From positions 1,178,001-1,242,000 of the forward strand of contig NZ_CP025422.1 of NCBI RefSeq assembly GCF_002848265.1: 64,000 nucleotides of DNA, written 5' to 3'. The stretch comes from Zhihengliuella sp. ISTPL4 (GTDB lineage Bacteria > Actinomycetota > Actinomycetes > Actinomycetales > Microbacteriaceae). The position numbers and the translations under genes were made by a program. Below are positions 35,247-44,471 of the stretch, in pieces; position 1 is the stretch's first letter; every line of letters begins with the position of its first letter. A model generated the notes under the pieces. It had not been told where the DNA came from. It searched no databases and saw only the letters and a program-made list of their open reading frames with translations.

Positions 35247-37589
35247 ATGGCCCGTGACTTCCAGGGCAGAATCGAACTCGACGTCCGCGACTCGGAGGCG
35301 GATTGGGATGCTTTCCTCCCGGCGAAGCCGCGCGAGGGCGCGCCGAATGTGCTCGTCGTGCTCTATGACGACACGGGCATGGCGGCCTGGTCCCCGTACG
35401 GCGGACGCATCAACATGCCGACCATGGACCGCCTGGCGCAGAACGGTCTGACGTACTCCCAGTGGCATACGACGGCCCTCTGCTCCCCCACCCGGTCGAC
35501 GTTCCTCACCGGACGCAACCACCATCTCAACGGTTTCGCGACGATCTCGGAGTCGTCCACGGGGTTCCCCGGCTACAACTCCCACATCCCGGACTCGAAC
35601 ACCACGATGGCCCACGTCCTCCGCGACGCCGGCTGGTCGACGTTCTGGGTGGGCAAGAACCACAACGTCCCGATCGACGAGTGGACGGCCGGCGCCTCCA
35701 AGAAGCACTGGCCGCTGGCGCAGGGCTACGACCGGTTCTATGGCTTCATCGGCGGGGAGACCAACAACTGGTATCCCTCGCTCGCCGAGGACAACCACTA
35801 CATCGACCAGCCCTACCTCCCCGAAGAGGGCTACCACCTGTCGAAGGACCTCGCCGACCAGGCGCTGTCGATGATCCGGGACGTGAAGCAGACCGAGCCG
35901 GACAAGCCCTGGTACCTCTGGTTCTGCCCCGGCGCCAATCACGCGCCGCATCACGCACCGCAGGAGTACATCGACAAGTACAAGGGGGCTTTCGACGACG
36001 GCTACGAGGCCTACCGCGAATGGGTGCTCGCCCGGATGATCGAGAAAGGGATCGTCCCGGAGGGCACGGAGCTCACCGCGCTGAACCCCATGCCGGAAGG
36101 CGCCTTCGCCGCTGCCGATGAGGTGCGCCCCTGGAGCTCACTGAACGACGAGGAGAAGGCGATGTTCTCACGCATGGCGGAGGTCTACGCCGGCTTCAGC
36201 GAGTACACCGACGCCCAGGTCGGCCGCATCGTGGACTACCTGGAGGAGTCGGGCCAGCTCGACAACACCCTCATCATCTACTGCGCCGACAACGGCGCCT
36301 CCGGCGAAGGCAGCCCGAACGGCTCGGTGAACGAGGGCAAGATCTTCGGCGGGTACCCGGACGACGAGGCCGAGAACCTGCGCATGGTCGACAAGCTCGG
36401 CTCCCCCGACACGTACAACCACTACCCGACGGGGTGGGCCGCGGCGTTCTCGACACCTTACAAGATGTTCAAGCGCTACACCTATCAGGGAGGCGTCTGC
36501 GATCCGCTCGTGATCCACTGGCCGGCCGGCATCCGCGCGCGCGGCGAGATCCGTCATCAGTACCACCACTCGACCGACATCGTCCCGACGATCCTGGAGG
36601 CCTGCGGCGTCGACTTCCCCGAGGTGTATGGCGGCATCGAACAGACGCCGCTCTCCGGTGTCTCGATGGCGTACTCTTTCGACGCCGCCCCGGAGGCGCC
36701 GACGGAGAAGGAGACGCAGTACTACGAGATGTTCGGGCAGCGCGGCATCTGGCACAAGGGTTGGAAGGCCGTCACCGTCCACGGACCGATCAGCGGAAAG
36801 GGGCACTTCGACGAGGACGAGTGGGAGCTGTACCACACCGACGTCGACCGTGCCGAGGCCGTCAACCTCGCCGCGGAGCATCCGGACAAGCTCGAGGAAC
36901 TCAAGGCGCTCTGGATGGAGGAGGCGAAGGCCAATGCGGTGCTTCCCCTGAACGACCTTCAAATCATCGGCAACCCGAAGGACTTCGAGACCTTCGTGGC
37001 GATGGAGTTCCATCAGCCGGCGCCACCCTCCGGTCGGTTCGTCTACTACCCCGGCACCAGCGAAGTGCCGGAGCGGTCGGCGGCGAACACCCACGGCGTC
37101 TCCTTCAAGATCGCGGCGGAAGTCGAGTTCACCCCGGAAACCGAGGGCGTCATCTTCGCGCACGGCTCCCGATTCGGCGGACACGCTCTGGTGGTCAAGG
37201 ACGGCGAGGTGCACTACGTCTACAACTTCCTGGGCATCCCGCCCGAGGACCGCATCTCCGGCCCTGCGCCGACCTCGGGGAAGCACATCATCGGCGTCGA
37301 GTTCGTCAAGGAGAGCATGGGCGAGTACCGGGAGGGCGTCGGTCCCGCGCGGCTCTACATCGACGAGGAGCAGGTCGCCGAGAAGCAGATCCGCACGGTC
37401 CTCGGTCACTTCTCCCTCTGCGGTGAGGGCCTGACGATCGGGCGGGACAGCGCCGACCCCGTGTCGTCCCTGTACGGCTACGGCTTCGACTTCCGCGGCG
37501 GGAGCATCGCCCAGGTCGTGTTCGACATCGCCGACGACGCCTACCTCGACCTGGAGGCGCACCTGGCGGCGGCCATGGCCCGCGACTGA
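35247..37589 (+). CDS. Arylsulfatase (formylglycine type) 2
   Basis: A 780-residue paralogue of sulfatase 1, alike from end to end. It has DD (41-42), CSPTR with Cys79 as the formylglycine residue, GRNHH, GKNHN and YCADNGASGEG. The C-terminal beta-rich domain holds IFAHGSRFGGHALVVKDG. It has no signal peptide. ATG codons at 35232 and 35241 are in frame, but AAGGAG (35235-35240) lies 6 nt before ATG 35247. A linked FGE at 21295 can activate it. It ends 24 bp before the convergent regulator. Confidence 0.95.
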   Translation: MARDFQGRIELDVRDSEADWDAFLPAKPREGAPNVLVVLYDDTGMAAWSPYGGRINMPTMDRLAQNGLTYSQWHTTALCSPTRSTFLTGRNHHLNGFATISESSTGFPGYNSHIPDSNTTMAHVLRDAGWSTFWVGKNHNVPIDEWTAGASKKHWPLAQGYDRFYGFIGGETNNWYPSLAEDNHYIDQPYLPEEGYHLSKDLADQALSMIRDVKQTEPDKPWYLWFCPGANHAPHHAPQEYIDKYKGAFDDGYEAYREWVLARMIEKGIVPEGTELTALNPMPEGAFAAADEVRPWSSLNDEEKAMFSRMAEVYAGFSEYTDAQVGRIVDYLEESGQLDNTLIIYCADNGASGEGSPNGSVNEGKIFGGYPDDEAENLRMVDKLGSPDTYNHYPTGWAAAFSTPYKMFKRYTYQGGVCDPLVIHWPAGIRARGEIRHQYHHSTDIVPTILEACGVDFPEVYGGIEQTPLSGVSMAYSFDAAPEAPTEKETQYYEMFGQRGIWHKGWKAVTVHGPISGKGHFDEDEWELYHTDVDRAEAVNLAAEHPDKLEELKALWMEEAKANAVLPLNDLQIIGNPKDFETFVAMEFHQPAPPSGRFVYYPGTSEVPERSAANTHGVSFKIAAEVEFTPETEGVIFAHGSRFGGHALVVKDGEVHYVYNFLGIPPEDRISGPAPTSGKHIIGVEFVKESMGEYREGVGPARLYIDEEQVAEKQIRTVLGHFSLCGEGLTIGRDSADPVSSLYGYGFDFRGGSIAQVVFDIADDAYLDLEAHLAAAMARD

Positions 37590-37613
37590 CCCCGACGGCG
37601 GCCGCCCCGTCCC

Positions 37614-40135
37614 TCAGAGCAATCCGAGGGCCTGGGCGGCTGCCGTCACCCCGTCGCGATCCGAGACCCCCAGCTTGCGGTAGATGTTGCGCACGTGCGT
37701 CTTCACCGTGTTCGGGGAGATGTACTCCTGCTGTGCGATCTGCCGCAGCGTGGCGTTGCGGCTCAAGGCGCTCAGCACGATGCGCTCCCGCTGCGTCAGC
37801 TCCTCCTCGACGAGGACTCCGGCGGCAGACAGCCGCTCCCGTACCCGATCGGCGAAGTGCGTCCGGGCTCCCGCCGTCGCCCTGGCCGCCAGCAGTCGCG
37901 ACACGATCGGGCCCGCCTCGGCGACGCGGCGCACGTGGTCCTCCGGTTCAGCGAGGGCGAGAGCGGTCGCCAGCGCGAACTGCGCGCGGTCCGGCTCACC
38001 CTCGTGCACGTCGAGCTCGGCTTCCACCAGCCACGCGTCGATCACGGAGGCCGGCAGCAGACACGGCACGCTCCCTTCCAGCACCGGAGCGAGCGCCCCG
38101 CGGGCGATGCCCTCGCGGCGGTCATGAACGGCGGCGATCGCCCGGAGAACGAGCACGTCGCCGGTATCCCCCAGTGCATCCTCGAGGTCGGCGATGAATC
38201 GGTCGCGGAGCGTCGGCTCGCCCAGCCGGTCGAAGGCGTGTACGGCGAACGGCCCCATCATGGCGTACCAATGCGGCGGGAGCGGCAGGTCTTCCCGGGG
38301 AGTCAGGGTGTCCAGGAGCAGGACGGCGGCTTCCCGGGGGTCGCTCGCCAGGTCCGCCGCGAGCAGGGCGCGCATTCCGTGCAGCCCCCGCCCGATCGCC
38401 GCCTCTCCGGCGTCGGCGATCACTCGCGCTGCGCCCTGCAAGGTCTCGCCCTCCGCGAGGGGCTGCATCTCCTCGTAGGGAACCCAGAAGCGCCAGACCC
38501 GCGTCACCTCGAAGAACGCGTTGTCCGGCTCGTCGAGCTCTCGCCACCGGTGCTCCAGAGCGAGTCCCGCCTCGATCGCGTCTCGGAGTCTGCCCCGGAA
38601 GAGGACGCTCGTGGCGAGCACGGCCTCCGCCTGGAGCTCTGCCGCCCGCGCCCCGATCGCGCGGGCGAGATCCGCCGCCAGCCGGGCATCCGCTTCCGCG
38701 CGGTCGAGCCGGCCCACGTACAGCTCGGCGGTCGCCGCCTCGAGGAGGGCGTAGGTGTCGAGCTGATCTTCGCCGCTGAGGTTCCGCAGATCGGCGCCGG
38801 CGGCGTCGAGGGTTTCGGCGATCCCGCCTCGCCGCAGCGCGGTGTGCAGCGCGATCCCGTACCGCCAGCGTCGTGCGGCGTCGGACTCGCCCTCGCCGCT
38901 CGCGGTGACGATCACGGCCGTCGAGACGTCCCCGCTGCTCAGTTCCGCCGCGGCGATCAGCATGCGCACGGTCGGCACGGCCTGCCGCGTCACGGGCAGC
39001 TCCGCCATCACCTCCCGCACCAGATCCGCCCGGCCGTCCAACACCAGCTGCATTCCGCACCGACGGAGGACACCGGTCGTGCAGGCCGTCTCGCCACCGC
39101 GCACGGCATGACGCAACGCGAGGAGCGGCTGACGCTGCCCGGCGAACCAGTCCGCCGCCCGCCGGTGCAGCTCCTCCACACGGTCGACGCCGGTCTCTCG
39201 GAGACGCCCGAGCAGGAATTCCCGCAGCAGCGGCGGATACCGGTACTGCGGCGGCTCCGCGGCGTCGGGGCCGACGAGGACCTGCAGGCGGAGCAGGCGG
39301 TCGATCAGCGCCGGGACCGTCCCGGCTTCGGAGAGCACGGCCGCGAGCTCGGCGGTGAAGGACTCGACGACTGCCGTCGCCTCCAGGAAGGACCGGAGCT
39401 CGCCGTCCAGGTCGGCGAGGACCTCCTCCACGAAGTAGTCCACGACCTCGGGGGCGTCCCCGCGCAGCGGGTGGGGAAGGACGGCCCGCTCCCCTGCCGC
39501 GTCGAGCATCATGAGCTGTAGGCCGGTGGCCCATCCCTCCGTGCGGGCGAGGACCGTGCTGATCTCCCCCTGGGAGAGCCTGATGCCTCGGGCTCGGAAG
39601 AACGACCGGACCTCGGCGGGAGTGAAGGCGAGAGCGCGGGCGTCGAGCTCGAGCGCCACTCCCGCGATGCGTCGGCGCGCGAGAGGGATGGCCCTGGCTG
39701 GGCCGTCTCCTCGTCCTCCACCCGATGCACGTTGTCGACGACGATGACGATACGGCTCTTCGCCTCCTGGAGGGCACGAGCGAGCGCGCGCGCCGTGGCG
39801 GCGGAGCGCACGGTGGGCACGCCGGCGAGGGCGTCCTGCAGGCCACGGTCGTCGATCCGCTCGAGGGCCGTACGCACCAGGGGCAGGTCCGCTTCTCCGC
39901 GTTCCAGAGCCACCCACACCAACTCGATGTCGGGAACGGTGCGGAGGTCCTGCGCCCACTGCGAGAGCAGCCTCGTCTTCCCCGAGCCCGCCGGCGCGCT
40001 CACGAGCGTGAGGGTCCACGGCCCGTCCATCGCGGCCGTCAGCCGTGAGAGCAGCCGCTCTCGACGGACCTCACCCTTCCCCGACACGGGTGCCGGGCTC
40101 TCGCCCGTTCCCGTCTTCCAGGCATTGTGCAGCAC
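37614..40135 (-). pseudogene. LuxR/MalT-type (LAL) regulator, frameshifted
   Basis: Two frames together encode one LAL protein. From 40135 the first frame gives the STAND ATPase start with Walker A SAPAGSGKT and Walker B VVDNVH, then drifts into unrelated Arg/Ser/Pro sequence. From about 39700 the second frame resumes with IPLARRRIAGVALELDARALAFTPAEV and runs to an intact LuxR helix-turn-helix at 37614 (LTQRERIVL ... YISPNTVKTHVRNIYRKLGVSDR). The switch is at about 39690-39705. Compared with MalT the junction is about 20 residues short, so a small out-of-frame deletion is likely. A sequencing or assembly error is the alternative. TAGACT near 40180 is a possible -10. No palindrome S lies upstream. 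Confidence 0.8.
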
Positions 40136-40227
40136 TCGAAACCCCCCGATTTCGATTCTTGCTCCCCCCTCGCGTGCAGTCTATTGCAGGGTGGGAGCGA
40201 TCCCGCAAGAGCGAATCGTGTCACGAC

Positions 40228-41208
40228 TCATTCGGAGACCTTCGCCCCTTCCGGTCTCCGCATCGCGAGCAGTGCCGGGACCAGGGCCCCGAAGAACAGC
40301 GCGAGCGCGATGCCGAGAAGGGTCTCCAGGGTGCGTTCCAGGAACCGGGCGGCAGGGGGCTCGGCCGAGGTCGACAGCAGCAGGGTGAGCACCAGGAAGG
40401 TCGTGAAGGCCGGCGCGACGTACCACCTGCTCTCCTGCACGGCGCAGAGGGACCCGAGAGTGAGGCCGATGGCCACGCCGACCATCGCCCCGTTCGGGGA
40501 CAGCACGGCGAAGCCGGCGGCGGCCAGCGCCCCGACGAGCACGGAGGTCGCACGTCCGACGCTCCGCAGCACGAGTTGCCCGCGCACCGGGCGCATGACG
40601 AGCAGCACCGCACCGGTGGCCCAGCCCACGTGCTCGAGCCCCAGCGCGAAGCCGATGGCGGCCGCTGTCGCCGCGGCCGCCCCCAGCAGCACCCCGTAGA
40701 CGACCATGGCGCGCCCCTTCGGCACGGCAGCCGGCGTACCGTCACCGATCGATCGTTCCGGCCAGAGCAGTGCCACGAGCCATGCGTAGACGGAACCCGC
40801 GAGGATCGCGGCCGCCACGGCGATCGTGGCGGCCGAGAACGGAAAGCTGAGGCCGATGCCGACCAGGGGCAGGACGAGGGTCAGTGCGAGCTGTCCCGCG
40901 CGCCCTCGCGCCGCGAGCATGCTGGCCCCCACGGAGAGCAGGGCGAGAGCGAGCACGGCGAGGACCGGCACCAGGGCGAGTGCCGCCCCGAGCAAGAGGC
41001 CCAGAGCGACGAGGGCACCGAGGAACGGGATCGCCGCCCTGGCCCGTCGCCGCGGGGGCAGTCCGACGACGGCTGCCGGCAGGACCCCGATGCTCAGCGC
41101 CAGTGCGACCGCGGGGTCGAACGGCGCGACGACGATCGTGGGCACGGCGTAGAGCACACCGAGACCGAATCGCGACCACTGCCAGCTCAGGGCCCCGCGC
41201 GCCGCCAT
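40228..41208 (-). CDS. FUSC-family membrane protein
   Basis: A 326-residue protein with about ten helices. It is organised as two similar halves split by a short cytoplasmic loop near ALLWPERSIGDG (about 165-180). This matches the FUSC/aromatic-acid exporter family. Cargo is unknown. ATG at 41208 has GAGG 5 nt upstream. The promoter TAGGCT (41290-41295) and palindrome S7 lie upstream. A 19-codon upstream ORF overlaps its start. Confidence 0.82.
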   Translation of the reverse strand: MAARGALSWQWSRFGLGVLYAVPTIVVAPFDPAVALALSIGVLPAAVVGLPPRRRARAAIPFLGALVALGLLLGAALALVPVLAVLALALLSVGASMLAARGRAGQLALTLVLPLVGIGLSFPFSAATIAVAAAILAGSVYAWLVALLWPERSIGDGTPAAVPKGRAMVVYGVLLGAAAATAAAIGFALGLEHVGWATGAVLLVMRPVRGQLVLRSVGRATSVLVGALAAAGFAVLSPNGAMVGVAIGLTLGSLCAVQESRWYVAPAFTTFLVLTLLLSTSAEPPAARFLERTLETLLGIALALFFGALVPALLAMRRPEGAKVSE

Positions 41209-41246
41209 CCCGGCCTCGCTCCCCGGTGCTGGCTGCGGCTGGGCAT
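41187..41246 (-). other. Possible short upstream ORF overlapping the FUSC start
   Basis: ATG at 41246 with GGGGGAG 4 nt before it opens a 19-codon frame that stops at 41187, 21 nt inside the FUSC gene in another frame. Its ribosome site is better than that of FUSC. Such an overlap can limit or couple translation. The peptide (Ser/Arg-rich) has no recognised family. Confidence 0.25.
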
Positions 41247-41314
41247 CGTCTCCCCCGTCTCGGTCGTCCCAGGATTCCTCCGTGCCGTCAGCCTAGGGAG
41301 GGGGCGGCCGCACG

Positions 41315-42985
41315 TCAGCGCTCGTCGGGCACTTCACCCGGGTGAACGCCGCCGCTCGGCTCGGCATCGGCGGAGGCCTGGAGCCCCGCCTCGACGGCGG
41401 GGTGCACGCGCCCCGCCTCGGCCAACGCGGTGTACCACGGCGTCCGCGCCGCGACGACGACGGCGTCCTGCGGCAGGGCGGCGAGCTGGAGCTGCACGCC
41501 GAGCTGACTCAGCTCCCGATCGAGGGACTCCAGCGCGTCGAGCACCGTGATCGACATCACGACCTGCTGCGGCAGACCGAGGACCACCGTGCGCACCGGT
41601 TCGGCCTGAGCGGTGACGGTCTCGACGATGAGGCGCTCGTTGGCGAGCGCATTCGCGGTGTACAACCCTCGCTCGAGCTCCAGACCGAGCGCGCTTCCCC
41701 GCCGGTCCACCACGCGGACGCGAGGGATGTTCAGCTCACGCAGCACGAGGACCAGCGTCACCACGACGCCGACGGCCACGGCAGGGAGGAGCCCCGCCGT
41801 CAGACCGATCGCCGCGACGGCGGTGGCCACCCAGAAGTCCATCCTGCTGATGCGCGCCCACCGCACGAGCTCGGGGATGTTGATGAGTCCGGCCACCGCG
41901 GTGAAGACCATCGCGGCGAGCGTCGCCTCGGGGAGCAAACTGAGCACGGGGGCGAGGAAGAGCGCGACGAGGACGGCGAGCGCCACGGTCGTCAGCGTCG
42001 CGAGCTGGGAACGGGCACCGGCACCCTGGTTGACGGCGCTCTGCGAGAATCCCCCCGCCGCCGGCATGGCCGCGAAGAACGCGCCGACGGTGTTCGCCGC
42101 CCCGGTCGCGAACAACTCCTGATCGCTGTCGATCTGCGGTTCCCTCGCCTGGCGCAGACTCCGCGCGACAGCAGCGGACTCGAGGAAGGCCATCACCGCG
42201 ATGGCGAGCGCCCCAGGGACGAGTGCGACCGCCTCCGAGACGTCGGGGATGCCCGGGGTCGGGAGGCCGCCGGCCACCGGCGCGATCAGGTCGACGCCGA
42301 GATCGTCGATTCCGCCGATCCCCACGAGCAGCATCCCCCCGGCGACGACGACGAGCGTGCCGGGGACCCGCGGGGCGAAGCGCTTGAGCAGGAGCAGGGT
42401 GGCGATGGAGCCGACCGAGAGCAGGACGGTGGGCACGTTGACGCTGTCGAATGCTCCGCCGACGGCGAAGAGAGAGCGGAGGAACCCGTGGCCGGAGAAG
42501 TCGAAGGACTCCCCCAGGAGCTTCGGGAGCTGCCCCACCGCGACGGTCGCCCCGACGCCGATCTTCAATCCGAGGACGGTGGCTCCGCTGATGTTCTCGA
42601 CGAGCGACCCCAGTCGGCAGGCACGCGCCAGCAGCAGGACGACGCCGACGAGGAGAGTGAGCATCATGAGCGCACCGATCGCGTCGTCCGCGCCCGCGGC
42701 GACACCCGCCGAGACCAGCGTCGTCGCGGTGAGGGTGGCGATGGTCGACGTCGTGGAGACGCTCATCGCCCTGCTGCCGCCCAGGAGCGCGTACACGAAC
42801 ATCGGCACGATGCACGTGTAGAGACCGACTTCGACCGGGAGGTTCGCGATGGTGGCGTACGCCATGGCCTGCGGCACCACGACCGCACCCGCGGACAGTC
42901 CGGCCAGCACATCGCGCACGATCCAGCGGCGCTGGTAGCCGTCCAGGGTGCTCAGCAACCAGGACGGTCTGCGCGCTGCGCTCAT
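41315..42985 (-). CDS. SulP-family anion permease with STAS domain 2
   Basis: A 556-residue SLC26/SulP transporter, only distantly like SulP 1. The signature VVVPQAMAYATIANLPVEVGLY (in part 36-55) and about eleven helices precede a C-terminal STAS domain (about 450-540, with VVLGLPQQVVMSITVLDALESLD). ATG 42985 has GGAGGGAG 6 nt upstream; the frame is open further left without similarity. TACGCT (43012-43017) is the probable -10. Its terminal codons contain palindrome S7. Confidence 0.92.
   Translation of the reverse strand: MSAARRPSWLLSTLDGYQRRWIVRDVLAGLSAGAVVVPQAMAYATIANLPVEVGLYTCIVPMFVYALLGGSRAMSVSTTSTIATLTATTLVSAGVAAGADDAIGALMMLTLLVGVVLLLARACRLGSLVENISGATVLGLKIGVGATVAVGQLPKLLGESFDFSGHGFLRSLFAVGGAFDSVNVPTVLLSVGSIATLLLLKRFAPRVPGTLVVVAGGMLLVGIGGIDDLGVDLIAPVAGGLPTPGIPDVSEAVALVPGALAIAVMAFLESAAVARSLRQAREPQIDSDQELFATGAANTVGAFFAAMPAAGGFSQSAVNQGAGARSQLATLTTVALAVLVALFLAPVLSLLPEATLAAMVFTAVAGLINIPELVRWARISRMDFWVATAVAAIGLTAGLLPAVAVGVVVTLVLVLRELNIPRVRVVDRRGSALGLELERGLYTANALANERLIVETVTAQAEPVRTVVLGLPQQVVMSITVLDALESLDRELSQLGVQLQLAALPQDAVVVAARTPWYTALAEAGRVHPAVEAGLQASADAEPSGGVHPGEVPDER
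41334..41345. promoter_or_regulatory. Palindromic operator S7 (TCACCCGGGTGA)
   Basis: A perfect 12-bp palindrome, 14 bp with flanking T and A. It lies in the last codons of the SulP 2 gene and about 56 bp upstream of the inferred FUSC transcription start near 41283. Confidence 0.55.
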
Positions 42986-43065
42986 AAGGGGCTCCCTCCG
43001 CCGTCGAGGGAAGCGTACTGCCGGCGGCACGGCCGCGGAGGACCGGGAGCCTCTCGGTCGGCGAG

Positions 43066-43077
43066 TCACCAGGGTGA
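43066..43077. promoter_or_regulatory. Palindromic operator S8 (TCACCAGGGTGA)
   Basis: Symmetric TCACC-AG-GGTGA with further GAGT/ACTC symmetry outside. It lies between divergent genes, about 58 bp from the inferred start of the 43169 gene (TATGGT at 43118-43123) and 66 bp from that of SulP 2. Confidence 0.5.
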
Positions 43078-43168
43078 ACTCGACGCGGAACCGGTGCGCC
43101 GGCGCCACGCCCGCCGGTATGGTCCCAGCGTGCCCCCGGCCACGGCGGGCACCGAGAGAGGAGCAGTC

Positions 43169-43555
43169 ATGGGATTTTGGGCATCGTTCTGGGACATCAT
43201 CTGGTGGTTCCTGTGGATCTTCGCCTTCACCGCGTATCTCTTCGCGCTGTTCGCGATCATCGGGGACCTGTTCCGTGACCACAAGCTGAGCGGCTGGTGG
43301 AAGGCGGTGTGGGTCTTCTTCCTGATCTTCGTCCCGTTCCTCACCGCGCTCGTGTACCTCATCGCCCGCGGCAACGGCATGGCCGAACGCAGCGCCGCTG
43401 AGGCCCGGCGGGCGCAGGAGGCCGCGAACGCGTACATCCAGCAGGTCGCGGGCAGCAGTCCGAGCGAGGAGATCGCCAAGGCCAAGGCCCTCCTCGACGC
43501 CGGCACGATCACGCCGGACGAGTACTCGCTCCTCAAAGTGAAGGCTCTCCAGTAA
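43169..43555 (+). CDS. PLDc_N and SHOCT domain membrane protein
   Basis: A 128-residue protein. Two N-terminal helices (about 8-33 and 44-66) are joined by a GDLFRDHKLSGWWKAVW loop typical of the PLDc_N (phospholipase D nuclease N-terminal) anchor. A C-terminal SHOCT domain (about 97-127) has IAKAKALLDAGTITPDEYSLLK. ATG 43169 has GAGAGGAG 6 nt upstream. GTG at 43130, directly at the inferred transcription start, is in frame and could yield a 13-residue longer form. Confidence 0.86.
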   Translation: MGFWASFWDIIWWFLWIFAFTAYLFALFAIIGDLFRDHKLSGWWKAVWVFFLIFVPFLTALVYLIARGNGMAERSAAEARRAQEAANAYIQQVAGSSPSEEIAKAKALLDAGTITPDEYSLLKVKALQ

Positions 43556-43594
43556 CACGGCGAGCGGCTGCCACCGGCCGGAGGAGGCTGCGGT

Positions 43595-44428
43595 ATGGAC
43601 CTGCAGGATCTCCTGCCCACCGACATCGATTGGTGGCAGCTGCTGCTCGCGCTGCTCGTCGCGATCGCGACCTGGATCCTCTCCCGGTTCGCGCGCCGCG
43701 GCACCACCGCCCTCCTCCGCCGCGCGCCGGGGATCTCGGCCGCCGTCGGGACCGCGATCGCGCAGTTCGTCGGCTACGCCATCCTCCTGCTGGGCTTCGG
43801 CATCGCCCTCGCGATGCTCGGCGCCAACGTGCAGCCCCTCCTCGCGATCGTCGTCATCCTCGGTATCGTCGCGATCCTCGTGCTCCGCGGTGTCGCCGAC
43901 AACTTCGCTGCGGGGGTGCTACTGCAGGCGCGACAGACCGTCCGCATCGGCGACGAGATCGTCGTCGAAGCGCTGGACACGGTGATCGCCGGCACGGTGA
44001 CCGAGCTCAACGCCCGCGCCGTCATCCTGCACACCGTGGACGGCCGCACCCTCCACATCCCGAACGCGCGACTGCTCTCCGACCCGGTCGTCAACGACTC
44101 CACGCACGGAGCCCGACGCAGCGACGTGGAGGTCCGAGTGCGGCGGAACGGATCGACGCGGATCGACGATCTCCTCGGACCGCTCATCGCCGCCGCATCG
44201 ACGGCGGAGGGTGTGCACCGCGGGGAGGCCGTCCGGGCGCTCGTGCTCAGCGTGAGCGACGACCGACTGATCGCGCGGCTGCAGTTCTGGCATCACCCGT
44301 TGCACGGAGCTGCGGTGAGCGCCGCCGTCGTGGTCGCCGTGTTCGACGCTCTCGGCGCGCTCGGCGTGACCGGCACGGTCACCAGCGTCCCTGCCGCGCC
44401 TCCGCTGGTACCCTCCGATCCCGTCTAG
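43595..44428 (+). CDS. MscS-family mechanosensitive channel
   Basis: A 277-residue small MscS homologue. Three helices are predicted (about 15-33, 50-72 and 82-104). The third is Gly/Ala-rich as in the pore helix. A beta domain follows with VGDEIVVEALDTVIAGTVTELNARAVIL (in part) and HIPNARLL. A C-terminal alpha/beta part completes it. Family members open under membrane tension and release osmolytes. ATG has GGAGGAGG 9 nt upstream. It follows the PLDc_N-SHOCT gene by 39 bp and is probably co-transcribed. Confidence 0.9.
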   Translation: MDLQDLLPTDIDWWQLLLALLVAIATWILSRFARRGTTALLRRAPGISAAVGTAIAQFVGYAILLLGFGIALAMLGANVQPLLAIVVILGIVAILVLRGVADNFAAGVLLQARQTVRIGDEIVVEALDTVIAGTVTELNARAVILHTVDGRTLHIPNARLLSDPVVNDSTHGARRSDVEVRVRRNGSTRIDDLLGPLIAAASTAEGVHRGEAVRALVLSVSDDRLIARLQFWHHPLHGAAVSAAVVVAVFDALGALGVTGTVTSVPAAPPLVPSDPV

Positions 44429-44471
44429 GACACGGGTGCGCGATGTCGGTCCCCTCGGGCAAGATCGGGCC

